Origin: CAYOEJ01 sp964403015
GTDB taxonomy: Bacteria; Actinomycetota; Actinomycetes; Actinomycetales; Actinomycetaceae
Assembly: GCA_964403015.1 (NCBI GenBank)
Contig: CAYOEJ010000001.1
Span: forward strand, 32,117 to 96,116
Length of the DNA: 64,000 nucleotides
Direction: 5' to 3'
The notes under the pieces are model-generated. The model made no database searches and was not told where the DNA came from. It saw nothing but the letters and a program-made list of their open reading frames with translations. Positions 24,929-32,962 of the stretch are shown here, piece by piece. Within the stretch, counting starts at the first letter, position 1; every line of letters begins with the position of its first letter. Both the position numbers and the translations under genes were made by a program.

Positions 24929-26266
24929 TCACTGCCCGCGCAGAAGCCCGCGAATCCGAGCCAATCGCGACGTGATGTTCGACTCGTAACCACGATCCAA
25001 AGGCTCGTAATAGACGGCGTCCTTGATTTCGTCCGGAAGATATTGCTGCGCCGCAACACCGGTCGGTTCATCGTGCGCATAGATGTAGTCGGCGTCCTTA
25101 CCGCTTTGTTCCGCTGCGATCTTTGAGGCCTTGACGGATTGATCACGCAGGTGAACGGGTACTGGGCCAATCTTGCCCGCGCGCACGTCTGCAATCGCCC
25201 TATTGATCGCGAGATACGCCCGATTTGATTTGGGCGCCGTTGCCAAGTGCACTACCGCCTCTGCCAAAATGATCCGCGCCTCGGGCATTCCAACGAGAGC
25301 TACGGACTGGGCAGCCGCCGTTGCGGTTTGCAACGCCGCAGGGTCCGCCATACCGATATCCTCCGCAGCAGAAATCATGAGTCTGCGCGCAACGAACCGA
25401 GGATCCTCCCCCGCCTCCAGCATTCGCGCAAGATAGTGAATTGCCGCATCCACATCAGATCCACGAATAGACTTAATGAATGCCGAAATCACGTCGTAAT
25501 GCTGATCGCCGTCGCGATCGTATCGGACGGCATAAACGTCGATGGCCTCTTCTACATCCTTGAGAGTAACCGTGGTTTCATCGCCAACTGCGGCTTCCAG
25601 AATTGTGAGCGAACGCCGAGCGTCGTTGCCGGCAAGCCGAACGATTGCCTCGCGAGCATCAGGCTCAACTTCCACCGCTCCCCCATACCCGCGTTCGTCT
25701 TCAAGCGCACGGGTGATAAGAACATCGATATCTTCTGCAGACAACGGGTGCAGTGTGAGGAGGAGCGACCGGGAAAGGAGTGGCGCAATGACGGAAAACG
25801 AAGGGTTCTCAGTGGTAGCCGCTATCAGGATTACCCAACGGTTCTCCACGGCTGGCAAGAGTGCATCCTGCTGCGTCTTGGAGAAACGATGAACCTCGTC
25901 GACAAACAGGACGGTCTCTTCTCCCGATGTAACAAGGCGCCGTTTGGCTTCATCGATGACCGCTCGTAGATCCTTAACGCCTGCTGAAACAGCAGAAATC
26001 TCCACGAAGTTCCGGTCCGCCTGCCGCGCCACTAGATAGGCCAACGTGGTCTTGCCAATTCCTGGCGGCCCCCACAGAAAGACCGACGACGGAGCGCCTT
26101 TTCCATCCGGTTCGATAAGCCGCCGCAACGGCTGCCCCTCACCTAAAAGGTGCTGCTGGCCAAGCACCTCGTCCACTGTTCTCGGACGCATCCGAACGGC
26201 AAGCGGCGCATTGGTATCCACGGGCGTGCCGTCCGTGTTCATTGAAGCGTTCTCGAATAGATCCAC
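24929..26266 (-). CDS. rarA: Replication-associated recombination protein A (RarA/MgsA AAA+ ATPase)
   Basis: A 445-residue clamp-loader-like AAA+ ATPase that acts at stalled replication forks. It has LAVRMRPRTVDEVLGQQHLLG near the N-terminus, Walker A GPPGIGKTT (about residue 66), Walker B with DEVHR (about 122), sensor 1 AATTENPSF and the C-terminal tetramerisation part with GMPEARIILAEAVVHLA. The reading starts with GTG at 26266; a TAAGAT box six bases upstream suggests a leaderless transcript. Position near alaS is conserved in mycobacteria. Confidence 0.95.
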   Translation of the reverse strand: MDLFENASMNTDGTPVDTNAPLAVRMRPRTVDEVLGQQHLLGEGQPLRRLIEPDGKGAPSSVFLWGPPGIGKTTLAYLVARQADRNFVEISAVSAGVKDLRAVIDEAKRRLVTSGEETVLFVDEVHRFSKTQQDALLPAVENRWVILIAATTENPSFSVIAPLLSRSLLLTLHPLSAEDIDVLITRALEDERGYGGAVEVEPDAREAIVRLAGNDARRSLTILEAAVGDETTVTLKDVEEAIDVYAVRYDRDGDQHYDVISAFIKSIRGSDVDAAIHYLARMLEAGEDPRFVARRLMISAAEDIGMADPAALQTATAAAQSVALVGMPEARIILAEAVVHLATAPKSNRAYLAINRAIADVRAGKIGPVPVHLRDQSVKASKIAAEQSGKDADYIYAHDEPTGVAAQQYLPDEIKDAVYYEPLDRGYESNITSRLARIRGLLRGQ

Positions 26267-26272
26267 GTCCGA

Positions 26273-26278
26273 ATCTTA
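26273..26278 (-). promoter_or_regulatory. -10 box of probable leaderless rarA mRNA
   Basis: TAAGAT on the minus strand followed by six bases and the GTG start codon at 26266. No ribosome binding site is visible. Confidence 0.45.
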
Positions 26279-26370
26279 TCGCGTCCTTCCGACAGAGCGC
26301 GTTGTCGAATGTTCCCCATTCAACACTTTTCAAGGCCATTAAGAGGTTCGTGCAATGAAACAATGAGAAA

Positions 26371-28920
26371 ATGTTCAATTACTTAGGTCGCGGGGTGTCG
26401 CGCCGCCCGAAACTCTTCATCGTATTCTGGCTCCTGCTAGTGGCACTTGGTGCAGCGGGCTCTCTGTGGGGCTTCGGACAGGGCAACCTCTTCAGCAGGA
26501 TGAGTTCTTCGGAATCAATGGTGCCCGGATCCGAGTCGGATAACGTACTACTGCGAACCAGCGGCACGAACGCCGGCGAAGCTGTAGTTGCGGTTGTTAC
26601 GGGAGCGACGTACGAGGAGCTCGGTGACGACGTCGAACAGCTTCGTAGCGAACTAGAGGCCATTGAGTACGTGGAGAACCTCGCAGACCCTACGTCGGTG
26701 GCCGAGCTTTTTGACAAAGAGGTTGCAGCTTCGACCGACGAGGCCGTGAGCCAAGCGCTCGCCGACAATCAGGACGCTATCGACGGCGCTGTTGAGCAAG
26801 CTCTCGCAGAAAATGAGGAGCAGATCGAAGGCGCAGCTGCTCTCGCTGCACAAGAAGCGCAGACCGCAGCAACTCAGGCAACCGCCAATCTTCCAGCCGC
26901 ACAGGCCCAGGCTGTTATTGAGGAGCAGACCACCGCGGCAGCCGAACAAGCCCGCGAGCAGGTACGCACCGAGATCGAGACTGCCGCACGAGACGCGGCC
27001 ACTAAAGAGATCGAGACTGCCGCACGAGACGCTGCTGCCGAAGAAACGGCAAAGCTAGAGAATCCCGCAGGCGATTTCGCCTCCGAAGACGGTTTCATTA
27101 TCGCGGTCACTTTAGAAGAGGGAGAGTATCCTGACTCGGTCGATGCCGTATCTGACGCCGTTGCCGCTTTCGAAGCGGAGGTTCAGAAATCACATCCCGA
27201 CCTCACCGCAAACGTTAACTCCTCGTCAATTTCTGAGGAGCTCATTCTCAATCAGGTTGCCAAGGATCTCGTCCTTGGCGAAGCTATCGGTTTGCCGATC
27301 GCCCTCTTCCTTCTCGTCATCGTTTTCGGTGGTGTGATGGCTGCCGGACTCCCGCTGGGCGCGGCGGTCACCTCGATTGCCATCGGACTTGGCGTCATTT
27401 GGCTCGTCACCTTCGTGACGAACGTGGACAGCTTCATTTTGAACATCATTTCTCTGATCGGCCTTGCGCTGTCCATCGATTACGGTCTGCTCGTCGTCTC
27501 CCGCTATCGCGAAGAAATTGCGGGGAGTCTGAAGGCTCGCGGGCTTCCTACAGATGGCTCTGAACTCCCCGAAGACGCAAACGAGATGGTCACAGATGCT
27601 GTCGCGACCACGGTTCGAACCGCTGGTCGCACGGTGTCGTTCTCCGCCCTTACCATCGCCTTCGCCATTGGTGGTCTCCTCGTGATGGACGCACCAATCC
27701 TCAAGATGATCGCCGTGGGTGGCATTGTGGTGACCGTTCTCGCCGTGACAACCGCCGTAACTTTGGTACCTGCGATTATTGAACTTCTCGGCACCCGCCT
27801 AGTTGTTCCATCCAAACTTTCGCGCATGCCAGGCTTTAGCACTCTCGTAGAGAAGGTTGGCGACAGCGCCTCTGATGAAGGTTTCTTCTCGCGACTTGCT
27901 CGCTGGGTTCACGCCCGTCCGTGGCCGGTGCTCATCGGCACAGTCCTTATTCTCCTCGTCATGGCTATCCCGATCCGGGACTTCCAGATGCGCTCGAATT
28001 TCGTTGAGTACATCCCGTCGGGTTCTGACGCTTCGCAGGCCTATGACGCCTTGCAGGAGGACTACCCCGCCTTCTCTACCCCGTCTGGCACCGTCGTTGC
28101 TTTCACTGAGGCTGAGAACACCCAGGATCTCGTGAAGCATATTGAAGGACTTCCCGGTGTCTCACGCGTTGATAGCGCCGAGGATTTCGACGATGAAACA
28201 GTGACCATCGACTTTTACGTCGACGCCGAAGATCAAGTTGGTCGCGATGTCACCAGGGTTGTGGAACAGATTCGCGACTACGACGCCGGTTACAAGACGG
28301 AAGTTGGCGGCGCGGCAGCACTGCAGCTCGACTTCAACAACTCTATTGCCGAGGACGCACCCTTAGCGGCGCTTATCATTATCGTTTCCGTGTTTATCTT
28401 GTTGTTCCTTCTTACCGGCTCCGTCGTGGCGCCGTTGAAGGCACTTGCCATTAATACGCTCTCCCTCATCGCGGGCCTGGGCGCAACCGTGTACATCTTC
28501 GAACAGGGACTCTTCGGAATGCCGCAGGTGTCCGGTCTGGAAACGTTCGTAGTGGCTGCCGCCATCGCCTTCGGATTCGGGTTAGCCATGGATTACGAGG
28601 TATTCCTGCTCGCCCGCATCAAGGAATACTGGGATAAGGGCATGACCAATGACGAGGCGGTCGAATTTGGCCTTCAGCGATCTGGTCGCATCATCACGTC
28701 GGCTGCCGCCATCATCGTCGCCGTGTTCATCGGCTTCGTCTTCGGTGACCTTCTGCCTATCAAGCAGATCGGCATTGCCCTTGCCATTATCGTCACGGTG
28801 GACGCAACGATCGTGCGCATGCTGCTTGTACCGGCCGTCATGACACTCATGGGCAAATGGAACTGGTGGGCTCCAGAGCCACTAAAGAAGGTCTACAAGC
28901 GATTTAAGCTCGTTCATTGA
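26371..28920 (+). CDS. MMPL/RND-family membrane transporter with an alanine-rich coiled-coil insert
   Basis: An 849-residue transporter with the duplicated RND layout: one membrane helix near the N-terminus (about 12-34), a large outside loop, a five-helix bundle with IDYGLLVVSRYREE (about 369-382), a second outside loop and a second bundle with MDYEVFLLARIKEY. MMPL proteins export lipids or take part in envelope building and drug efflux. The first outside loop carries an extra stretch of about 110 residues (120-230), very rich in Ala, Glu and Gln and predicted to be helical, ending in a tandem 12-residue repeat. The gene stands alone, divergent from rarA, and ends at a strong hairpin shared with the next gene. 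Confidence 0.9.
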   Translation: MFNYLGRGVSRRPKLFIVFWLLLVALGAAGSLWGFGQGNLFSRMSSSESMVPGSESDNVLLRTSGTNAGEAVVAVVTGATYEELGDDVEQLRSELEAIEYVENLADPTSVAELFDKEVAASTDEAVSQALADNQDAIDGAVEQALAENEEQIEGAAALAAQEAQTAATQATANLPAAQAQAVIEEQTTAAAEQAREQVRTEIETAARDAATKEIETAARDAAAEETAKLENPAGDFASEDGFIIAVTLEEGEYPDSVDAVSDAVAAFEAEVQKSHPDLTANVNSSSISEELILNQVAKDLVLGEAIGLPIALFLLVIVFGGVMAAGLPLGAAVTSIAIGLGVIWLVTFVTNVDSFILNIISLIGLALSIDYGLLVVSRYREEIAGSLKARGLPTDGSELPEDANEMVTDAVATTVRTAGRTVSFSALTIAFAIGGLLVMDAPILKMIAVGGIVVTVLAVTTAVTLVPAIIELLGTRLVVPSKLSRMPGFSTLVEKVGDSASDEGFFSRLARWVHARPWPVLIGTVLILLVMAIPIRDFQMRSNFVEYIPSGSDASQAYDALQEDYPAFSTPSGTVVAFTEAENTQDLVKHIEGLPGVSRVDSAEDFDDETVTIDFYVDAEDQVGRDVTRVVEQIRDYDAGYKTEVGGAAALQLDFNNSIAEDAPLAALIIIVSVFILLFLLTGSVVAPLKALAINTLSLIAGLGATVYIFEQGLFGMPQVSGLETFVVAAAIAFGFGLAMDYEVFLLARIKEYWDKGMTNDEAVEFGLQRSGRIITSAAAIIVAVFIGFVFGDLLPIKQIGIALAIIVTVDATIVRMLLVPAVMTLMGKWNWWAPEPLKKVYKRFKLVH
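26971..27032 (+). repeat. Tandem 36-bp repeat inside the MMPL gene
   Basis: A 26-base sequence is repeated exactly with a 36-base period (26971-26996 and 27007-27032). It encodes two copies of EIETAARDAA within the helical outside loop. In-frame repeat length suggests expansion or contraction by slippage. Confidence 0.85.
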
Positions 28921-28925
28921 GTTGC

Positions 28926-28955
28926 ACGCGGTTGGCCCGCCGCGGCCAACCGCGT
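28926..28955. terminator. Bidirectional terminator between the MMPL gene and the lipoprotein gene
   Basis: Perfect 12-pair stem (ACGCGGTTGGCC/GGCCAACCGCGT) with a six-base loop, six bases after the MMPL stop codon and touching the stop of the converging lipoprotein gene. It lacks a uridine run, which is common in actinobacteria. Confidence 0.65.
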
Positions 28956-30121
28956 CACCCTCTAAGATCGACGCTGCGCAGGGTGCTCTCAGTGAAACAG
29001 TAGAATGCATCGGTCCACTGGCACTTCATCCCCTCAACCAGCACCTTTCCGGACGTGACGTCGAAGGTTCGGGCATGGATACCGTCGTCGTTCACTCCGT
29101 TAATCGTGACGTAGGGGTATTCGACAACCCAGAGAACCATGTCGTCCTGATGAAGGTCGTCGAGCCTCAGGAGCGTGTCCTGGGAAGTCGCGAAGCCCGC
29201 AAGGTTCGCGTAGGCGGGTGCAACGGCACCGGAGTATTGCTTTTCGAGGCCCAGAACCTCTCCGCCTTGGAAGATCGCAACGTGCGAGTAGTCCTCACCC
29301 AGGGCCTCAGCCTCGCTGAGCATCGCCGAAAACTCCGCAGCCGACCAGTTCTCATTAACCGTCAAGTGCAGTGAAGCGTCGATGGTGGCTTCGTTCAACA
29401 CATCGCTGTCGGAATCGAAAATTGTTACGGTCGTGGTCGGCTCTGCCTGGCCATCAGTACGGATCAGCACGTAGCCGTCCTTAAGGGCTTGACTTCCTTG
29501 GAGGAATGACTCGGGTTCAAACCAGAATGATGACCGAGAGAGAAAGCCTGCGTCCGCCAGATCCTCGAGAATTGTTGAGTCTTCGGGTACCGCAACCTCA
29601 TTGGTATCGAACCGGTACGCCGCGACAATGTCGCCTTCCGTATCGATCTTGTCGATCGGAGTATCGGCCTCGACTGCAACTAGATTCAGTGCAAAAGATG
29701 AGTACCGCTCGATGTAATACGTGCCGTCAATTTCGCCAACGAGCGTTCGATGATCTGGAAGCTCTACTTTGGCGCCAGTCTCGAGCGACACCGCGAAAGG
29801 ATTAATTGGCTGCGAAAGATCGGTGGGTATGCACCAGACGAGCCCTGTGGCGAGCGTGCACGTGGTCGGACCCTCAACTGGTATCGCGAAGATTTCTTCT
29901 TGTTGGGCCACGCTATATCCCCGGGCCATCCACGAGTTTTCTTCAATTCCGACCACGACAGCATAGAAATCGTTTGACGCCACGGAAATGAGGTTGGAGG
30001 CTGCGTACTGCGACTGCGTCATGTCGAGCGGGACCTCCCACTCAACATCGCCGGCGATATGGTGGTTCGAGGAGCATCCTGCAAGCAGGAGTGCTGCTCC
30101 GATGACTAATAGGCGCTTCAC
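28955..30121 (-). CDS. Putative lipoprotein of unknown function
   Basis: A 388-residue secreted protein with a lipoprotein signal (MKRLLVIGAALLLAGCSSN; lipobox LAGC with Cys at residue 16). The rest is acidic and hydrophilic with many short beta-like stretches, possibly a propeller-like or repeated beta fold, but no family is recognised. It starts with GTG overlapping the stop of the upstream GNAT gene (GTGA), so both are probably made from one mRNA. Confidence 0.75.
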   Translation of the reverse strand: MKRLLVIGAALLLAGCSSNHHIAGDVEWEVPLDMTQSQYAASNLISVASNDFYAVVVGIEENSWMARGYSVAQQEEIFAIPVEGPTTCTLATGLVWCIPTDLSQPINPFAVSLETGAKVELPDHRTLVGEIDGTYYIERYSSFALNLVAVEADTPIDKIDTEGDIVAAYRFDTNEVAVPEDSTILEDLADAGFLSRSSFWFEPESFLQGSQALKDGYVLIRTDGQAEPTTTVTIFDSDSDVLNEATIDASLHLTVNENWSAAEFSAMLSEAEALGEDYSHVAIFQGGEVLGLEKQYSGAVAPAYANLAGFATSQDTLLRLDDLHQDDMVLWVVEYPYVTINGVNDDGIHARTFDVTSGKVLVEGMKCQWTDAFYCFTESTLRSVDLRG

Positions 30122-30900
30122 TGAGCGTGTTCCAGATCCTCGAATGGCTCTTTGCTCGCCGAAATCATCACGCCACCGTGGGCAACGCCAAGCCGTTCAT
30201 ACAGACGCCGAGCACCCTTATTCCATGTCCAAACACCGAACTGGATGTAGGGCCCTTGCTGGAGGGCAAGGTTAATCGCGCCAACCATCGTGGTGCCGCC
30301 ATATCCGCGGCCGCGGTAGGCGGGAATCGTGCCGAGACCGTGCAGATGCGTAACCTCACCGAGCTCCGCTGCCATCACCGTCACGATGTGCCCGGCGTCA
30401 TTTCGCATGATGAACCAGTCAAAGTCATGCATGTGCTTGAGCGTGTGGGTGATGGGATTCGACAGCTCTAGCGCTGATCTGATGTCTTCCTTGAGAGCTG
30501 CAAGCTCAGGTGTGTCTCGCTTAATGAGTTCCACGCGATCGGAATGAGCTACGGATTCAAGTGGAGCGTCGGCCCAAAAGAAGTCCCACGCAAAGCCCCA
30601 GTAGGGACCGAGGGAGTCTTTCATCTCCTCCGGCAGGGCCTCGTGGATTTCCTGCGACACCATGACGCGATCAAGGACCGGATACTTAGCAGTGACGGAT
30701 GCAAGCTCTGCAATCGCTACTTCCGGATCGCCGTAGGCGACGGCAATCAAGTTGTCCGTGTCGAACTCCGCCTTCCATGGGTTCGGTTTGACAACAATAC
30801 CGACGCTGCTGTCTTCACGAAGGTAGACCGGATCCTGTGAGCGATCCGCGATAGCTAAACGCCACAGCGGTGAGTGGGCGCCGGTGCCAAATTTCGTCAT
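30118..30900 (-). CDS. GNAT-family N-acetyltransferase
   Basis: A 260-residue protein with a C-terminal GNAT fold. The acetyl-CoA binding loop is seen as GLGTIPAYRGRGYGGTTM (residues about 195-212), followed by NKGARRLYERLGV near the end. The N-terminal 130 residues are less conserved and may hold a second, degenerate GNAT unit. The substrate is unknown. An AGAGG ribosome binding site precedes the ATG. It is upstream of and coupled to the lipoprotein gene. Confidence 0.8.
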   Translation of the reverse strand: MTKFGTGAHSPLWRLAIADRSQDPVYLREDSSVGIVVKPNPWKAEFDTDNLIAVAYGDPEVAIAELASVTAKYPVLDRVMVSQEIHEALPEEMKDSLGPYWGFAWDFFWADAPLESVAHSDRVELIKRDTPELAALKEDIRSALELSNPITHTLKHMHDFDWFIMRNDAGHIVTVMAAELGEVTHLHGLGTIPAYRGRGYGGTTMVGAINLALQQGPYIQFGVWTWNKGARRLYERLGVAHGGVMISASKEPFEDLEHAQ

Positions 30901-30934
30901 TGTGCCTCTTATGCTGATGGTCCCTCTTCAAATA

Positions 30935-30962
30935 AATGGGGGCGATACGCATCGCCCCCATT
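30935..30962 (-). terminator. Rho-independent terminator after aspS
   Basis: Perfect 12-pair stem (AATGGGGGCGAT/ATCGCCCCCATT) with a four-base loop. On the minus strand it is followed by TTATTT, so it ends the aspS transcript, 14 bases after the stop codon. Confidence 0.75.
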
Positions 30963-30976
30963 ATCGTACGAGTTTT

Positions 30977-32782
30977 CTACTCTGCGTTCTTGTCCTGCTC
31001 GGATGCGTCGTCCTTCTTCTTCGGCTTCGCATCTACGCCGGCTTCCTTGCGCTGCTGTGGCGTAATCGGCGCTGGCGCGTCCGTAAGCGGATCCCAGCCG
31101 TTACCAATCTTCGGGAATGCGATCACGTCACGAATCGAACGTGCCTTCACAAGAAGCGACACGATCCGGTCCCAGCCGAAGGCAATTCCGCCATGTGGTG
31201 GTGCTCCATACTTGAAAGCATCGAGGAGGAAGCCAAACTGCGCCTGAGCGGTCTCCTCGTCCAGACCCATCACCTTAAACACGCGCTTTTGCACGTCTTG
31301 GTTATGGATTCGAATCGAGCCACCGCCAATCTCATTGCCGTTGCATACGATGTCGTATGCGTAGGCGAGAGCGTTTCCGGGGTCCGTGTCGAACGAATCG
31401 AGCCACTCGGGCTTAGGCGAGGTGAAGGCGTGGTGCACGGCTGTCCATGCGCCTCCGCCTACCGCAACATCGCCCTCCGCTTCGGCGGCCGCCGTCGGCT
31501 TAAAGAGCGGCGCATCAACAACCCAGACAAACGCCCAGTCATCGGGATCAATGAGATCGCAGCGCTTTCCGATTTCCAAGCGAGCCGCTCCGAGCAGCTC
31601 GCGAGAAGCGGTCGGCTCGCCGGCAGCAAAGAAGATGCAGTCGCCGGGCTTTGCACCGGTTGCTTCAGCTAATCCGGCACGTTCGGCGTCGGTGATGTTC
31701 TTTGCAACGGGCCCGCCAAGCGTGCCGTCGTCGGCGATCGTGACGTAAGCCAAGCCCTTGGCGCCGCGCGCCTTTGCCCACTCCTGCCACTTATCGAAAG
31801 TGCGTCGTGGTTGTGAACCGCCACCCGGCATGACGACGGCACCGACGTAAGGGTTTTGGAACACGCGGAAGGTGGTGTCCTTGAAGTAGTCGGTGAGGTC
31901 GACGAGCTCTTGACCAAATCGCAGGTCTGGCTTGTCAGAGCCGTAGCGCTCCATCGCTTCCTTAAATGGCATGCGCGGGATTGGTGTGGTGATGTCGTAG
32001 CCGATAAGCTGCCAGATTTCCTTGAGAACATCTTCAGCGATCGCGATGACGTCTTCTTGATCGACGAACGACATCTCTACGTCGAGCTGGGTGAACTCGG
32101 GCTGGCGGTCGGCACGGAAGTCCTCGTCGCGGTAACAGCGAGCAATCTGGTAGTAGCGCTCCATGCCGCCCACCATGAGCAGCTGCTTGAACAGCTGCGG
32201 GGACTGCGGAAGAGCATACCAAGATCCGGGCGACAGACGTGCGGGCACGATGAAGTCTCGTGCGCCTTCGGGAGTCGAACGGGTCAAAGTTGGGGTTTCG
32301 ATCTCCACGAACTCGTGGCCGTCCAACACGCGGCGTGCAGCTTGATTGACCTTTGCACGCAAACGAATGGCCTTCTGCTCGTATGAGCGGCGCAGGTCGA
32401 GATAGCGATACTTCAGGCGCGTTTCCTCGTTAACCTGACCCGCGTCATCGGCGTGATCGGAGATCTGGAACGGCAGTGGCGCTGCTGCGTTGAGAACCTC
32501 GACATCGGAAGCCTCAACCTCGATATCGCCGGTAGGAAGCGCTGCGTTCGCATTTCCCTCGGGTCGTTCGTTGACGACGCCGGTTACCTTCACGACATAC
32601 TCGGATCGGAGCTCGTGGGCAACCTCTTCGCGAATGGTCACCTGGGCGATACCGGAGGCATCTCGTAGGTCGATGAATGCAATACCGCCGTGATCACGGC
32701 GTCGATCGACCCAGCCCGTTAGCGTCACAGTGGTGCCGATGTCTTCTTTGCGCAGGGAACCTGCCATGCGAGTGCGTAGCAC
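30977..32782 (-). CDS. aspS: Aspartyl-tRNA synthetase
   Basis: A 601-residue bacterial class IIb synthetase. The N-terminal OB domain (residues about 1-105, with TLTGWVDRRRDHGGIAFIDLRD) binds the anticodon. The catalytic core has the FIVPARLSPGSWYALPQSPQLFKQLLMVGG block, YRDEDFRADRQPEFTQLDVEMSF (motif 2) and GIAFGWDRI (motif 3), with the bacterial GAD insertion between. A lysine/aspartate-rich tail of about 20 residues follows the core. The GTG start at 32782 has a GAGG ribosome binding site six bases upstream. Two hairpins in the leader resemble tRNA-Asp anticodon arms and may mediate self-control. Confidence 0.97.
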   Translation of the reverse strand: MLRTRMAGSLRKEDIGTTVTLTGWVDRRRDHGGIAFIDLRDASGIAQVTIREEVAHELRSEYVVKVTGVVNERPEGNANAALPTGDIEVEASDVEVLNAAAPLPFQISDHADDAGQVNEETRLKYRYLDLRRSYEQKAIRLRAKVNQAARRVLDGHEFVEIETPTLTRSTPEGARDFIVPARLSPGSWYALPQSPQLFKQLLMVGGMERYYQIARCYRDEDFRADRQPEFTQLDVEMSFVDQEDVIAIAEDVLKEIWQLIGYDITTPIPRMPFKEAMERYGSDKPDLRFGQELVDLTDYFKDTTFRVFQNPYVGAVVMPGGGSQPRRTFDKWQEWAKARGAKGLAYVTIADDGTLGGPVAKNITDAERAGLAEATGAKPGDCIFFAAGEPTASRELLGAARLEIGKRCDLIDPDDWAFVWVVDAPLFKPTAAAEAEGDVAVGGGAWTAVHHAFTSPKPEWLDSFDTDPGNALAYAYDIVCNGNEIGGGSIRIHNQDVQKRVFKVMGLDEETAQAQFGFLLDAFKYGAPPHGGIAFGWDRIVSLLVKARSIRDVIAFPKIGNGWDPLTDAPAPITPQQRKEAGVDAKPKKKDDASEQDKNAE

Positions 32783-32812
32783 GCTGTCCTCTTTTCAGTT
32801 GATTTCGTTTCA

Positions 32813-32829
32813 CCCGCGAGACGAGCGGG
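32813..32829 (-). promoter_or_regulatory. Second tRNA-Asp anticodon-arm-like hairpin in the aspS leader
   Basis: The transcript reads CCCGC-UCGUCUC-GCGGG: five perfect pairs closing a seven-base loop. Numbered as an anticodon loop, G34 U35 C36 spell the Asp anticodon and position 38 is C, all known AspRS identity elements. Position 33 is C rather than U. It lies about 20 bases upstream of the GAGG ribosome binding site. Confidence 0.6.
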
Positions 32830-32838
32830 CTACAGCGG

Positions 32839-32855
32839 TCCGCGAGACGGGCGGA
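32839..32855 (-). promoter_or_regulatory. First tRNA-Asp anticodon-arm-like hairpin in the aspS leader
   Basis: The transcript reads UCCGC-CCGUCUC-GCGGA: five pairs and a seven-base loop with GUC at positions 34-36 and C38. It differs from the second copy by a swapped terminal pair (U-A for C-G) and one loop base, so base pairing is kept while sequence changes. Nine bases separate the two hairpins. Confidence 0.6.
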
Positions 32856-32868
32856 ACGCATGCGACAT

Positions 32869-32897
32869 ACTTTACGCCCCGTGGCCAACGCCGCCAA
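32869..32897 (-). promoter_or_regulatory. Probable aspS promoter
   Basis: Minus-strand boxes TTGGCG (32897-32892) and TAAAGT (32874-32869) are 17 bases apart. Transcription would begin near 32862, giving a leader of about 80 bases that contains both anticodon-like hairpins. Confidence 0.5.
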
Positions 32898-32962
32898 AAG
32901 CTATGCCGGCTAGAAGGTAGCTAAAAGATCACATATCAGGACATTCTGCCGTTCGCCCGCCT

